64,000 nucleotides of DNA from Halochromatium glycolicum. GTDB taxonomy: Bacteria > Pseudomonadota > Gammaproteobacteria > Chromatiales > Chromatiaceae. Below are positions 47,813 through 55,794 of this stretch, piece by piece. The notes below the pieces were generated by a model. That model was not told the origin of the DNA. It searched no databases and was given only the letters and a program-made list of their open reading frames with translations. Positions within the stretch are counted from its first letter, which is position 1. Every line of letters begins with the position of its first letter. The translations under genes and the position numbers were made by a program. The stretch lies in assembly GCF_016584085.1 (NCBI RefSeq), contig NZ_NRSJ01000007.1, forward strand, positions 87,128 to 151,127, read 5' to 3'.

Positions 47813-48040
47813 TCATAAGCGGAGTTCGTCGGCTTTTTGACGCTGGCGCAACCCGAGAAATGCGCTAAGGTCAGCACGCGTTAGGTCGAAGGCGACGAAC
47901 GGGTCGCTGAGCTGGCCGAGCAACTGCCGCAGATGCCCCAGGTCGACATGGGCAATCGCGAGTCGGACATGCTCTAGCTGATGGTGCAGGCGCACGACAG
48001 CGGCCATACGGCCGATGGCCTGCTGCGTTGCCAACATCAT
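47813..48040 (-). CDS. small helical protein, hypothetical
   Basis: A possible 75-residue protein beginning MMLATQQAIGRMAAVVRL and continuing with two regular amphipathic helices (LEHVRLAIAHVDLGHLRQLL; DLTRADLSAFLGLRQRQ). AGAGG precedes the paired ATGs and the stop lies 22 bp before the HAD phosphatase gene, so the two could be an operon. I recognise no family; a spurious frame is possible. Confidence 0.45.
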   Translation of the reverse strand: MMLATQQAIGRMAAVVRLHHQLEHVRLAIAHVDLGHLRQLLGQLSDPFVAFDLTRADLSAFLGLRQRQKADELRL

Positions 48041-48230
48041 CGCCCTCTGACGGGGGTGGCATGGTACCGCCGCGAGATAGCTGCTTAATTCGTAGGTGGT
48101 GTGTCCCAAGATTCCGCTCCCACAAGGACCGTGCAGCACTTGTGGAATGGTCCGTCTTTCCTTCACTATCTTTCGATGGTGCGGATCTGGCAACCGAAAC
48201 ACCAACTGTTGACCATGTCGCGACAAATCG

Positions 48231-50054
48231 ATGGCCATTCTCATGGACCCGTCCGAACAGTATCGCTGGCTGTTCAACCTCTGCCCGAACGCAATCCTGA
48301 TCCTTGATCCGGCAGAAGATCGGATCATCGATGCCAACCAGCGCGCGGCTGCGCTGTGCGGGCAGCCGGTGGATACGCTGCGGTCCCGCCCGCTGAGTGC
48401 GCTGCTACCTTCGGCGCTGCCGCAACTCATGGCCTTTCTCGCGAACCCAGCTGACTGGCAAACGCGCCGGCTCGGCTGCACACACGCCAGCGGCGCCACG
48501 CTCGAGGTCGAGATGCACCTGTCGTTGATGACTCTGGCGGGTAATACCTCCACACCCTCGCCGGAGCCGCCTAAAGGCCGCGGCCTGGGGGCAACGTCGG
48601 CATGCGGGGCGCACCTGATTGCGATATTGCGCGACACCGTTGCACAACCATCGGGCGAAGTGAGTCCGGGGCAGCAGCAGGCTTGGCTCGGCGCGATCAT
48701 CGACTCGGCGATGGATGCCGTGGTCGTCATCGACGACCAACGTCGGGTAGTGCTCCTCAATCGCGCCGCGGAGGCGGCTTTCCAGGGGGGTGGCGACACC
48801 CTGCTCGGGCTCGGACTCGATCGCCTGTTGTCCGGCCGCTTCCGCGAGTTGTTGGCTCTCACCCTGGAGGAATTCGATCGTAGCAACTGGAATCAGCATT
48901 TTATGTGGGCCGAGGGCTTGACCGCCTTCCGCACCGACGGGGAGCCGTTTCCGGTGGACACATCGCTGGCACCGTTCGTCGTCGATAGTCAACGCTATGT
49001 CACGCTCATCCTGCGCGACGCGAGAATCCGACAGCGTGCGGAACAACGCCTCGCCTACCTACAGCATCAGAATGCGCGTTTGCAAGCGCAGCTCCGCGCC
49101 GAGGTTCCGAGTGCCGACATAATCGGCCAGTCGGCACCGATGCAGCGATTATTCGCGAACCTGGAGCAGGTGGCTGATACCGATGCCAACGTGTTGATTC
49201 TCGGTGAGACCGGCACAGGCAAGGAATTGATCGCTCGCGCAGTGCATCGACTAAGCAAACGCAAGGACGAGATCATGGTGACGGTCAACTGCGCGACGCT
49301 GTCCGCTGGCCTTATCGAGAGCGAGCTGTTCGGTCACGAGAAAGGGGCCTTCACCGGCGCATTGGCGCGCAAGCTCGGGCGCTTTGAGCTAGCTGATCGC
49401 GGCACCCTGTTTTTGGATGAGATCGGGGAACTGCCGCTTGACCTGCAGGCCAAGCTGCTGCGGGTACTTCAGGAGGGGGAGTTCGAGCGCGTCGGCGGGG
49501 TCTCGGTGCGCAAGGTGGATGTGCGCCTGATCGCAGCAACCAATCGTGACCTGGGGCAGGCGGCAGCAGCAGGCAGCTTCCGCGAGGATCTCTATTACCG
49601 GCTCAATGTGTTCCCCATCGCAGTGCCACCGCTGCGCGAGCGTGCCGGCGACATCGCCTTGCTTGCCAATTACTTCACCGCTCAGCACAGCAAGAAGCTC
49701 GGTCGCCCGATCGAGACCATTAGTCCACAAGTGCAGGATGCTCTGGCAGCCTATCATTGGCCAGGAAACGTGCGGGAGCTCGAGCATGTCATCGAGCGTG
49801 GGGTGATCCTGAATCAGGGGTCGCGGCTGGAGGCAGGGGATTGGCTGCCACGCGCGAATCGCGTCATCACCAATCCGCGCGTCAAGACCCTGGATGCCTG
49901 GGAGCGCGAGCATATCCAAGATGCGCTGCAATTAACCAACGGGCGGGTCAGTGGGCCCCAGGGCGCCGCCCGACTGCTTGGCCTCAAACCAACCACACTC
50001 GACGCGCGGATGCGTAAACTCGGCATCAAGCGGGCCACGCGAAAGGAAGATTGA
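48231..50054 (+). CDS. PAS-containing sigma-54-dependent transcriptional activator
   Basis: A 607-residue bacterial enhancer-binding protein. Two PAS-like sensor domains (about residues 10-75, [19 protein letters not shown], and 155-265, [19 protein letters not shown]) take the place of a receiver domain. The AAA+ domain has Walker A GETGTGKE near 325, the sigma-54 contact loop GAFTGA near 373 and Walker [12 protein letters not shown] Fis-type HTH closes the protein ([20 protein letters not shown]). It therefore senses an internal or membrane-permeable signal rather than a kinase. An ATG at 48243 is an alternative start. It probably drives the -24/-12 promoter at 51168. Confidence 0.93.
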   Translation: MAILMDPSEQYRWLFNLCPNAILILDPAEDRIIDANQRAAALCGQPVDTLRSRPLSALLPSALPQLMAFLANPADWQTRRLGCTHASGATLEVEMHLSLMTLAGNTSTPSPEPPKGRGLGATSACGAHLIAILRDTVAQPSGEVSPGQQQAWLGAIIDSAMDAVVVIDDQRRVVLLNRAAEAAFQGGGDTLLGLGLDRLLSGRFRELLALTLEEFDRSNWNQHFMWAEGLTAFRTDGEPFPVDTSLAPFVVDSQRYVTLILRDARIRQRAEQRLAYLQHQNARLQAQLRAEVPSADIIGQSAPMQRLFANLEQVADTDANVLILGETGTGKELIARAVHRLSKRKDEIMVTVNCATLSAGLIESELFGHEKGAFTGALARKLGRFELADRGTLFLDEIGELPLDLQAKLLRVLQEGEFERVGGVSVRKVDVRLIAATNRDLGQAAAAGSFREDLYYRLNVFPIAVPPLRERAGDIALLANYFTAQHSKKLGRPIETISPQVQDALAAYHWPGNVRELEHVIERGVILNQGSRLEAGDWLPRANRVITNPRVKTLDAWEREHIQDALQLTNGRVSGPQGAARLLGLKPTTLDARMRKLGIKRATRKED

Positions 50055-50109
50055 GCGGCCCGTTCGCCAATCATTGCGAGCGCTCAATTCACCTAAGAAT
50101 CGAAAGAAT

Positions 50110-50125
50110 TGGCATTGAAGATGCC
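50110..50125 (+). promoter_or_regulatory. weak sigma-54-like promoter upstream of the STAS gene
   Basis: TGGCATTGAAGATGCC has GG and GC exactly ten bases apart as a -24/-12 promoter needs, about 160 bp before the STAS ATG. It is also a palindrome (GGCAT-TGAAG-ATGCC), so it may be something else. Confidence 0.35.
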
Positions 50126-50287
50126 TTAATGAGATGCGTCCGCGTGGCGGTGTGGTCCATCGCCGCAACCACGAATTGGGAGGATGACGGATAGCAAGTG
50201 ATGATCAGGGCCCAACTATCAGTCCCCAGATAGCAGGGCTTGATCGATCAGACCGATTATCAAACAAGAAACAGGTCGCTCAACACC

Positions 50288-50560
50288 ATGCTACGCATTA
50301 CCCCCCGGGCCGATGACGATGGCGTCACCGTCCTTACCCTCGAAGGGCGCCTGACCTCAGACCTTATTGTGATTCTCGAACAGGCACTTGCAGCCGCAAA
50401 ACTGCCATCAAGGCAGCTAGCCCTCGACTTGAATGATCTGAGCTACGTTGATCAAGCGGGGGCCGCCGCCTTGCGCCAGCTGCTCGCGAGCGGTGTCGGC
50501 ATCGCCCGCAGCTCGGACTGGCTTAGGCTGCTGTTAGGCCAACCGCCAAGCATTGGCTAA
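50288..50560 (+). CDS. STAS-domain protein lacking the phosphorylatable Ser
   Basis: A 90-residue single STAS domain (VTVLTLEGRLTSDLIVILEQAL; LALDLNDLSYVDQAGAAALRQLL). Anti-sigma-factor antagonists carry a phospho-acceptor Ser in a D-S-x-G motif; here the position reads VDQAG, with no Ser or Thr, so phosphorylation control is unlikely. The ATG giving MLRITPRAD is preferred over an upstream frame. It stands between the sigma-54 activator and a convergent DUF4242 gene. Confidence 0.82.
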   Translation: MLRITPRADDDGVTVLTLEGRLTSDLIVILEQALAAAKLPSRQLALDLNDLSYVDQAGAAALRQLLASGVGIARSSDWLRLLLGQPPSIG

Positions 50561-50585
50561 AGCCGTCACCGGCGTTCCAAAGGAC

Positions 50586-50611
50586 GTCAGCCGCCGTTAA
50601 CGGCGGCTGAC
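50586..50611. terminator. perfect 26-bp palindrome between convergent genes
   Basis: GTCAGCCGCCGTT and its exact complement AACGGCGGCTGAC abut with no loop bases beyond the centre. It covers the last codons of the DUF4242 gene and lies 26 bp after the STAS stop, so it could end transcription from both sides although no T-run follows. Confidence 0.55.
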
Positions 50612-50868
50612 GGCTCCAGCATCGAGGTCACTTCGGAAACGCGCGCGACCGGAAATCCTGCTGCTTGCGAACGCTGGCGCAGGACTTCCTCGTCAGGCGC
50701 GAGATAGACACAGTAGGTCTTGTTCTCGGTGACGTAGCTGTAGAGCCACTCAATGTGGCGAGCCGGGTCATGCAACTGCTCGAAGGCCTTGCATGCCATC
50801 GCCTGCAGCGATTCCGGCGACTGGCTGCCAACACCCGCGATCTCTCGTTCAATCAGGAATTGGGGCAT
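50587..50868 (-). CDS. DUF4242 (SCO4226-like, nickel-binding family) protein
   Basis: A 93-residue ferredoxin-like protein: MPQFLIEREIAGVG, then IEWLYSYVTENKTYCVYLAPDEEVLRQ, in part, and AGFPVARVSEVTSML. The Streptomyces relative SCO4226 binds nickel; the physiological role of the family is unclear. Convergent with the STAS gene. Confidence 0.82.
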   Translation of the reverse strand: MPQFLIEREIAGVGSQSPESLQAMACKAFEQLHDPARHIEWLYSYVTENKTYCVYLAPDEEVLRQRSQAAGFPVARVSEVTSMLEPSAAVNGG

Positions 50869-51020
50869 GGGTCAGTACCTATAACAATGGACGGGATGGG
50901 TGTTTCTGTCAAGCCGTTGGTGCCGTCAATCGGCGCCGGAGCCATAGCATAGCGCGATCGCTCAAGGCGGCAGTTACTTTCGTTCGATCGCTTGCCGCTA
51001 CGTCCACCGACCGCGGCAAG

Positions 51021-51059
51021 TTCCAATATATTGGAAATCCCAAAATGTTGGAACGTTCC
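51021..51059 (+). promoter_or_regulatory. candidate enhancer sites for the sigma-54 activator
   Basis: TTCCAATATATTGGAA (51021-51036) is a perfect 16-bp palindrome. Fourteen bases on, GGAACGTTCC (51050-51059) is a second one sharing the half-site TTGGAA. They lie about 110-150 bp upstream of the -24 element, the usual distance for an enhancer-binding protein. Confidence 0.65.
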
Positions 51060-51167
51060 TCACCATCGATCGGGCACCTGCCACCCTTTCTTCAATCTCT
51101 CAAAGCGCCATCGCGCTTCTAACGGCATCAGTGTGTTGCGTGGGGATCACCAGCGTTCACGCGTCTA

Positions 51168-51183
51168 TGGCACAGCCATTGCT
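51168..51183 (+). promoter_or_regulatory. sigma-54 (-24/-12) promoter
   Basis: TGGCACAGCCATTGCT is an exact match to TGGCAC-N5-TTGCT with GG and GC ten bases apart. Transcription would start near 51195, leaving an untranslated leader of about 120 nt before the PEP-CTERM gene. Confidence 0.85.
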
Positions 51184-51317
51184 GACAGGCTAGTCGAGCC
51201 CGCTATCCACCCGTCGCGCATTCCTTCATTAGCCGTGAATCGAGCGACCTCATCAAGGCGATTGAAAAACGGTCATCGGTTTTGCGCCCATAACCTGCGA
51301 AATCTGGAGAACTCACA

Positions 51318-52127
51318 ATGCGAATCTTGACCATCGCGTGCTCCGTGTCGACAAGCAATGCCTCACCCTCGACGGAGACTCGGCCGAGGCCCGTTCCACC
51401 TATGTGTCATTGGTGGCGGACGGTCGGCATTACCGCGCTGACCCTGATGTTCATGACTGGTGCGCAAATCCGCATCGCCCGGGCGGCGCCAGTTTTCTAC
51501 AACGAAAGCAGCGCTTTCTTCACAGCCATCTCCGACGCGGAGCCTCGCCTGGGTTCCCTATCGATCATCGATTTCGACGATGTGAACGCCGGGGCCTCTA
51601 TCCAGGAAGGTAGTGTTTTCGGCGGGGTGCGATTTCGCTCTAACACCATCGACGGTCTGGTCGTCACTGATCATTTCCAGACAACCTCCGGTTTGAACTA
51701 TTTGGGTCTCGACGACGGCTTCTCCAATGAGTTCCGCTCTGGCGATGAACTGCGCTTTGGCTTTCCCGACCCCGTGCTGGCCTTTGCGCTCTCCATCATC
51801 GGCAGTCCATCGGGACTGTTGGCAAACGACCTGCAATTGGTCGCTGCCGGCGGCAATGTATTCAACCTGGGTACACCTGAGCGCGTTTTCCAAGACGGGG
51901 GGGAGTTGTTCTTCCTTGGCGTCATTGCGCCCGAGGCGTTCAGCGCTGCGCAATTGATCAGTTTCGGCGACCCCACTGACCCGTTCTTCAATTTCAACAT
52001 CGATGACGTTACCACCGTCGCTGTGCCGCTTCCCCCCACCCTGGCTCTCTTTGGGCTAGGACTGGTTGGACTCGGTGCACTACGCCGGATCAGGCCCACG
52101 GCTGCCGGCAAATACGCGCTGACCTGA
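51318..52127 (+). CDS. PEP-CTERM sorting-domain protein
   Basis: A 269-residue exported protein. A long N-terminal region ends in a hydrophobic signal segment (TVGITALTLMFMTGA, about residues 36-50). The mature part is a beta-rich Asp/Gly/Phe-rich domain. The C-terminus has VPLPPTLALFGLGL, a transmembrane stretch and RRIR, a variant PEP-CTERM tail. Such tails are cut and anchored by exosortase (EpsH/XrtA), usually with exopolysaccharide export; no exosortase gene is in the window. GGAGA precedes the ATG. Expression is probably sigma-54 dependent. Confidence 0.85.
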   Translation: MRILTIACSVSTSNASPSTETRPRPVPPMCHWWRTVGITALTLMFMTGAQIRIARAAPVFYNESSAFFTAISDAEPRLGSLSIIDFDDVNAGASIQEGSVFGGVRFRSNTIDGLVVTDHFQTTSGLNYLGLDDGFSNEFRSGDELRFGFPDPVLAFALSIIGSPSGLLANDLQLVAAGGNVFNLGTPERVFQDGGELFFLGVIAPEAFSAAQLISFGDPTDPFFNFNIDDVTTVAVPLPPTLALFGLGLVGLGALRRIRPTAAGKYALT

Positions 52128-52256
52128 GCATTTCGCCGCGGTGATCCGTGCAAGCAATCGCAGGACGCGGGCTTCCTGATTGCGATCACCGCCTGACCCG
52201 GAACCCTTGGTTCCAATACCCGAGCCCTCACCAGCAAAATCAATCGGAGACCGACG

Positions 52257-53387
52257 ATGAAACGATTCCTGAAGCCTATCCAGCAACTCGCGTCAGCGGC
52301 GATCCTCACCGTCAGCCTCGGGGCCAGTCTGCCCGCGGCGGCGATCGTCTACACCGCAAGCAACGAGGTCGCCGGCAACGACGTCATCGCCGTCGATATC
52401 GACAGCCGGGGCAACTTGAGCGAGATTGGCCGCTTCCCCACGGGGGGCACCGGCGTGGGCGCCCCTCTTGGGAATCAGGGTGCATTGGCCACCGACGCCA
52501 GCGACCGTTGGCTGTTTGTCATCAATCCCGGCGACGGCACCTTGACTAGCTTCCGGCTGCAGGATGATGGCCTGCAATTTGTCGATCAGCAGGACACCGG
52601 CGGTTTTCGACCGCTTAGCGTCACGGTATTCGGAACCTTGGTGTATGTCTTGAGTGAGGGGGACGGTACGAGTGCGGAGCCCACCCTGCGCTACGATACC
52701 ATTACCGGCTTTCGCTTCACCGCTGGGGGCCTTCTCGAGGCGATCCCAAACTCCACCCGCATCATCGATAACACGCAGTTGACCGCGCCAGCACAAATTG
52801 GCTTTAACAAGTCCGGAACCGTACTGCTGATCACCGAGAAGGCGACCAATCAGTTGACAACCTATGTCATGCAACCGGATGGCACGCCCGCTGCCAATCC
52901 ATTGAAGCGCACTTCGGCGGTGCCGACGCCGTTCGGTTTTAGCTTTGGTGACCGAGACTTCGTGTACATTACCGAGGCCAATGGCGGCGGTCTCGGCGTG
53001 ACCGCATCTTATCGCATCGATCGTGAGACCGGCGCTGTATCCGCGGTGGTCGACATCATCGATCAGGGTAATGCGACCTGCTGGACCGTACTCTCGAGCG
53101 ACCAGACCGTCGGCTACGCCACCAACACCGGAGACGGCACCGTCTCCCTTTATCGCGTCAACTTCGATGGCACCATGGACTACTTCTTCCCCGGGGATAT
53201 TGACACGCCGATCAATACAGGCAGTGCCGTGCGCGACGCGATTCTGACCCAGAACAACCAGTTCCTTGTCACGCTGAACAACGGTGATGGAGAGGTCCGT
53301 GGCTTCTGGGTCAACCGTTCTGGCGCGATCGCTCCACGCAGTACCGTTAGCGTTCCAGGCAGCAGCACGGGGCTGATCGCACGCTAG
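52257..53387 (+). CDS. exported lactonase-like beta-propeller protein
   Basis: A 376-residue protein with a signal peptide (LASAAILTVSLGASLPAAA). The mature part is a seven-bladed-type propeller of the lactonase or YncE kind, with blade repeats such as DRWLFVINPGDGTLTSFRL, FVYITEANGGGLGVTASYRI (in part), and VGYATNTGDGTVSLYRV. It may be a binding scaffold rather than an enzyme. GGAGA precedes the ATG. It lies 129 bp behind the PEP-CTERM gene and may share its promoter. Confidence 0.82.
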   Translation: MKRFLKPIQQLASAAILTVSLGASLPAAAIVYTASNEVAGNDVIAVDIDSRGNLSEIGRFPTGGTGVGAPLGNQGALATDASDRWLFVINPGDGTLTSFRLQDDGLQFVDQQDTGGFRPLSVTVFGTLVYVLSEGDGTSAEPTLRYDTITGFRFTAGGLLEAIPNSTRIIDNTQLTAPAQIGFNKSGTVLLITEKATNQLTTYVMQPDGTPAANPLKRTSAVPTPFGFSFGDRDFVYITEANGGGLGVTASYRIDRETGAVSAVVDIIDQGNATCWTVLSSDQTVGYATNTGDGTVSLYRVNFDGTMDYFFPGDIDTPINTGSAVRDAILTQNNQFLVTLNNGDGEVRGFWVNRSGAIAPRSTVSVPGSSTGLIAR

Positions 53388-53419
53388 AAGCGGACGTCGG
53401 GCATCGCTGCAGGCCAGCG

Positions 53420-53437
53420 GGCGCACCTCGGTGCGCC
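53420..53437 (+). terminator. stem-loop after the propeller gene
   Basis: GGCGCAC-CTCG-GTGCGCC, 33 bp after the stop, followed by TGTTC. The stem is strong but the T-run is poor. Confidence 0.5.
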
Positions 53438-53615
53438 TGTTCGCATTCGGGTTGTAAGTTCGGGACCCTATCCCGGACAACCGCTTTAAACTACTGAAAG
53501 GCAAAGTGGGAATTGCTGGGATAGGGGCGACAAGCGTCCCAGCATCGGCTTGCTTATGCTGGCACCCCCGGCGCTCGCGGGTAAGGTCACCTCCTGTCGT
53601 TAAGCTGGTAGACGC

Positions 53616-53642
53616 GGCGCCGACCCGCGCTGCGTCGGCGCC
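53616..53642. repeat. 9-bp inverted repeat
   Basis: GGCGCCGAC-N9-GTCGGCGCC, a perfect stem just before the antitoxin remnant. It could mark the junction of the toxin-antitoxin island or act as a terminator. Confidence 0.6.
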
Positions 53643-53647
53643 GCTGA

Positions 53648-53746
53648 GCGCGAAATGGTAATCCATTCCATCGCCTCATCCCTGGGGCGCTCGAGCGCCA
53701 TGAAGGCTCGGTGCCGTTCGATGACTACCTCGCCCATGCGGATTGA
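53648..53746 (+). pseudogene. C-terminal remnant of an antitoxin (RelB/Phd-like)
   Basis: A start-less frame ends with ALERHEGSVPFDDYLAHAD and a TGA that overlaps the ATG of the following RelE-like gene. That sequence is typical of the toxin-binding tail of RelB/Phd-type antitoxins, and the overlap is the usual antitoxin-toxin junction. The DNA-binding N-terminus is gone. Confidence 0.55.
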
Positions 53747-54041
53747 GGTGCCCAGGAGTGCGATCAAGGATCTGCAACAGATCGGTAGTCCCCAAGAACA
53801 GCGTCTGCATGAGACGATCGGGAGGCTCGTCGACTTTCCGGATGTACCCAGTCTGAAACGACTGACGAGTTTCGAGCCAGCCTATCGGCTTCGGGTCGGC
53901 GATTATCGGGTCAAGATGACCGAGATCGAGTTCAAGCGTCTGATGTTCGACGTGCGCGATCTAGAGGGGAAAGCGAATGCCAGTGAAACCCAAGGTCTAT
54001 CTCGAAACCTCGGTTGTCAGCTATCTCACTGCCTGGCGTAG
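53736..54041 (+). pseudogene. RelE/ParE-type toxin with an aberrant C-terminus
   Basis: A 101-residue frame. Residues 1-57 follow RelE-type toxins (SAIKDLQQIGSPQEQRLHETI; LTSFEPAYRLRVGDYRV). The expected continuation of the type LFDV...RVRHR is replaced by KMTEIEFKRLMFDVRDLEG and an unrelated tail that overlaps the next gene in another frame. It may be a decayed toxin or a fusion to a second short gene. Catalytic C-terminal residues are absent. Confidence 0.55.
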
Positions 54042-54453
54042 CCGCGATCTTGTCGTGGCGGGCAACCAGGAGACGACGCGCGAATGGTGGGAGCGTCGGG
54101 ATGATTTTGAGCTCTTTATCTCGCAGTTCGTCCTCGAGGAAGCCGCAGCTGGCGATCCAGGCGCTGCGCAACGGCGTCTGAGTGTTCTCGACGGTATACC
54201 CGAGCTTGACATCACTGACGCAGTCGAGCGCATGGCCGAAACCCTGTTGAGCCAAGTCTCCTTGCCGCCAACGGCCGAGCTCGATGCCTTGCATATCGCC
54301 ATGGCCGCCCTCGGCGGGATGGATTACCTGCTGACCTGGAACTGCGCGCATATCGCAAACCCGGCGCTTCGTATCCCCATTAACCTGACGATCCAGGCGC
54401 TCGGATACGAGCCACCGATTATCTGTACGCCGCTGGAGTTACTGGAGGTCTAA
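53977..54453 (+). CDS. PIN-domain protein, VapC-like toxin
   Basis: A 158-residue PIN-fold protein beginning MPVKPKVYLETSVVSYLTA, with REWWERR (here REWWERRDDFELFIS), LDALHIAMAALGGMDYLLTWNC and PPIICTPLELL. This subfamily has Glu where classic VapC has the first Asp, and is often found with a short downstream gene, as here. Cleavage of RNA is presumed. Confidence 0.85.
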   Translation: MPVKPKVYLETSVVSYLTAWRSRDLVVAGNQETTREWWERRDDFELFISQFVLEEAAAGDPGAAQRRLSVLDGIPELDITDAVERMAETLLSQVSLPPTAELDALHIAMAALGGMDYLLTWNCAHIANPALRIPINLTIQALGYEPPIICTPLELLEV

Positions 54454-54455
54454 CC

Positions 54456-54674
54456 ATGTCAACTGACCCGATCATTGCCGAATTGCACGCCATTCGCCGC
54501 GAATACGCCGAGCGGTTCAATCAAGATCTGCACGCTATCTGCGTCGATGCGCGTCGCAAGCAGGGTCAACAGGGCCGGTGCGTCGTTGCGTCAACACCGA
54601 GAGCGCGCGTCGAACGTCCGACTCAGAGCGCGGACGCGCCATCAGACAACCGCCCCCGGGCGCAGGGGCGGTGA
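54456..54674 (+). CDS. small conserved partner of the PIN protein
   Basis: A 72-residue protein beginning STDPIIAELHAIRREYAERF and NQDLHAICVDARR. Short proteins with the pattern DPI-x-E-x-H-x-IRRE-x-A-x-RFN-x-DL follow this type of PIN gene in many genomes and are candidate antitoxins. Only 2 bp separate the two genes. The Arg/Ser-rich C-terminal half is less conserved and may be read through after a mutation. Confidence 0.65.
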   Translation: MSTDPIIAELHAIRREYAERFNQDLHAICVDARRKQGQQGRCVVASTPRARVERPTQSADAPSDNRPRAQGR

Positions 54675-54823
54675 CAGCACCTCGCTGTTTCATCATGAGC
54701 TGATCAAAAAGCCGTTCCGCGCCGGCGATGAGCAACGCTGGGTGCGCTCACTGCGCAGGCGCCATTGCTTGCTGCTTCCCGGCGGCAACATCGAGCGGTG
54801 TCGTTGTCTGGGATTGTCGCGCC

Positions 54824-55210
54824 TCAGTCCCCTGCTATCGGGGCAAGCCGAAGCCCCATCGCTTGGAAGGGAAGAAAGTCACCTTGATTCAGTGTGAGCA
54901 GGCTGGCTCCTGCTCGGATTGCACAGGCGGCAATGAGTGCGTCCGTCTTTAATCTGCGCTTGCAGCCTGCGGTGTTGTAGAGGTCCGCCGCCAGCCGTGC
55001 ATCATCTCGGTCGATAGGGACGATGGCGCCGCGCAGGAAGGCCTGGGCCAGCCGGATTTCAGATTCGTCCACCGGTCCAATCAGAAACTCGTACCAGACC
55101 AGGCTGCAGACGGCCGCGGGCTGGCCGGCGGCGATCCCTTCGATGACAGGGTGGCCCTGTTCCGCCCAGTGCGGCAGTGCCATCAAGGCATTGGTGTCGA
55201 AGTGGATCAA
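54824..55210 (-). CDS. PIN-domain toxin (VapC family), TTG start
   Basis: A 128-residue PIN domain: IHFDTNALMALP, SLVWYEFLIG, KTDALIAACAI and LTLNQGDF keep the four acidic active-site residues. The TTG at 55210 overlaps the antitoxin TGA (TTGA), which supports it over longer frames. Confidence 0.85.
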   Translation of the reverse strand: MIHFDTNALMALPHWAEQGHPVIEGIAAGQPAAVCSLVWYEFLIGPVDESEIRLAQAFLRGAIVPIDRDDARLAADLYNTAGCKRRLKTDALIAACAIRAGASLLTLNQGDFLPFQAMGLRLAPIAGD

Positions 55211-55482
55211 TCCTGCCGGCCTGTGCGTCGGCGATCGTCGGCTGCGCGCGCTTGGCGCAGTTGTTCGGTGATCTGAAGCGTCTCCTCCCAACTGCGCGGC
55301 GCACCCTGTTCACGATAGTGGGCGAGGACTTCCGCGGGTGTCGGCTCATTCGCCTGTTGTTCCATGGCAATCCGCACGGAACGGCGGATGGCCTCCGCTT
55401 GCGAGACATTCCAGCGCTTTGCCAGCGCGCGAATCGCCTGGGCCGTCTCCGTGTCGAAGGCGTAGGTGGAGCGAATAGTCAT
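55207..55482 (-). CDS. ribbon-helix-helix antitoxin partner
   Basis: A 91-residue protein: MTIRSTYAFDTETAQAIRAL and RWNVSQAEAIRRSVRIAM are an RHH DNA-binding domain, and the charged C-terminus should bind the PIN toxin encoded downstream. An ATG three codons upstream (55491) is an alternative start. Direct repeats GATGGTATG at 55515 and 55529 lie just upstream and may be its operator. Confidence 0.82.
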   Translation of the reverse strand: MTIRSTYAFDTETAQAIRALAKRWNVSQAEAIRRSVRIAMEQQANEPTPAEVLAHYREQGAPRSWEETLQITEQLRQARAADDRRRTGRQD

Positions 55483-55512
55483 GGAAGCCATGGGAAGACG
55501 CAGACTCCGAAA

Positions 55513-55671
55513 ATGATGGTATGGCGTGATGGTATGCTTCTCGGAGGTCTCGCACAAGGCATCGCCTCTCGGCCAGGATCGATCGAGGGACTGCGAGCCA
55601 CGGGCAAGGGCCGGCAGACGGGCGTCAACCAAGCGCTGCGCGAATGGCGGCAGCAGCGTCACGGTCAATGA
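55513..55671 (+). pseudogene. BrnA-like antitoxin C-terminal remnant
   Basis: The frame ends with GLRATGKGRQTGVNQALREW, close to the L-RATGKGWQT-RVN-x-ALREWL tail of BrnA/CopG-type antitoxins, then RQQRHGQ and stop. The N-terminal part has no similarity and no toxin partner is seen, so it is a fragment. Confidence 0.5.
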
Positions 55672-55794
55672 GCGCCGGGGTGCGCGGGCGGCAGACCGTG
55701 GCGACATCGCCGGCGGTCAGCGACTCCAGCACCTCCAGGTGCCGTGCAACCAGTTCCGGCAGCTTGGCCGCGGCCTCGGCATCCCGAAAACCAA

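Larger units (their letters stand above)
50869..51317. other. regulatory intergenic region upstream of the PEP-CTERM gene
   Basis: About 450 bp without a gene. It holds two palindromes (51021-51059) and a perfect sigma-54 promoter (51168-51183), listed separately. A possible sigma-70 promoter for the DUF4242 gene lies on the minus strand near 50900-50925 (TTGACA then TGTTAT, spacing poor). Confidence 0.65.
53388..53735. other. intergenic region with two hairpins and an antitoxin remnant
   Basis: About 350 bp. It holds a probable terminator (53420-53437), a 9-bp stem-loop (53616-53642) and the tail of a degraded antitoxin, each listed separately. Confidence 0.6.

Noticed and set aside
47813..48886. 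A 357-codon minus-strand frame overlapping the sigma-54 activator
   Set aside because: Most of it is antisense to a clear AAA+ gene; only the last 75 codons outside that gene were kept, at low confidence.
50110..50125. Treating TGGCATTGAAGATGCC as a firm second sigma-54 promoter
   Set aside because: It is a palindrome and deviates at two consensus positions, so it is listed only as a weak candidate.
54535..54897. Short frames on both strands between the PIN partner gene and the next PIN toxin
   Set aside because: No start site, codon pattern or family resemblance supports them.
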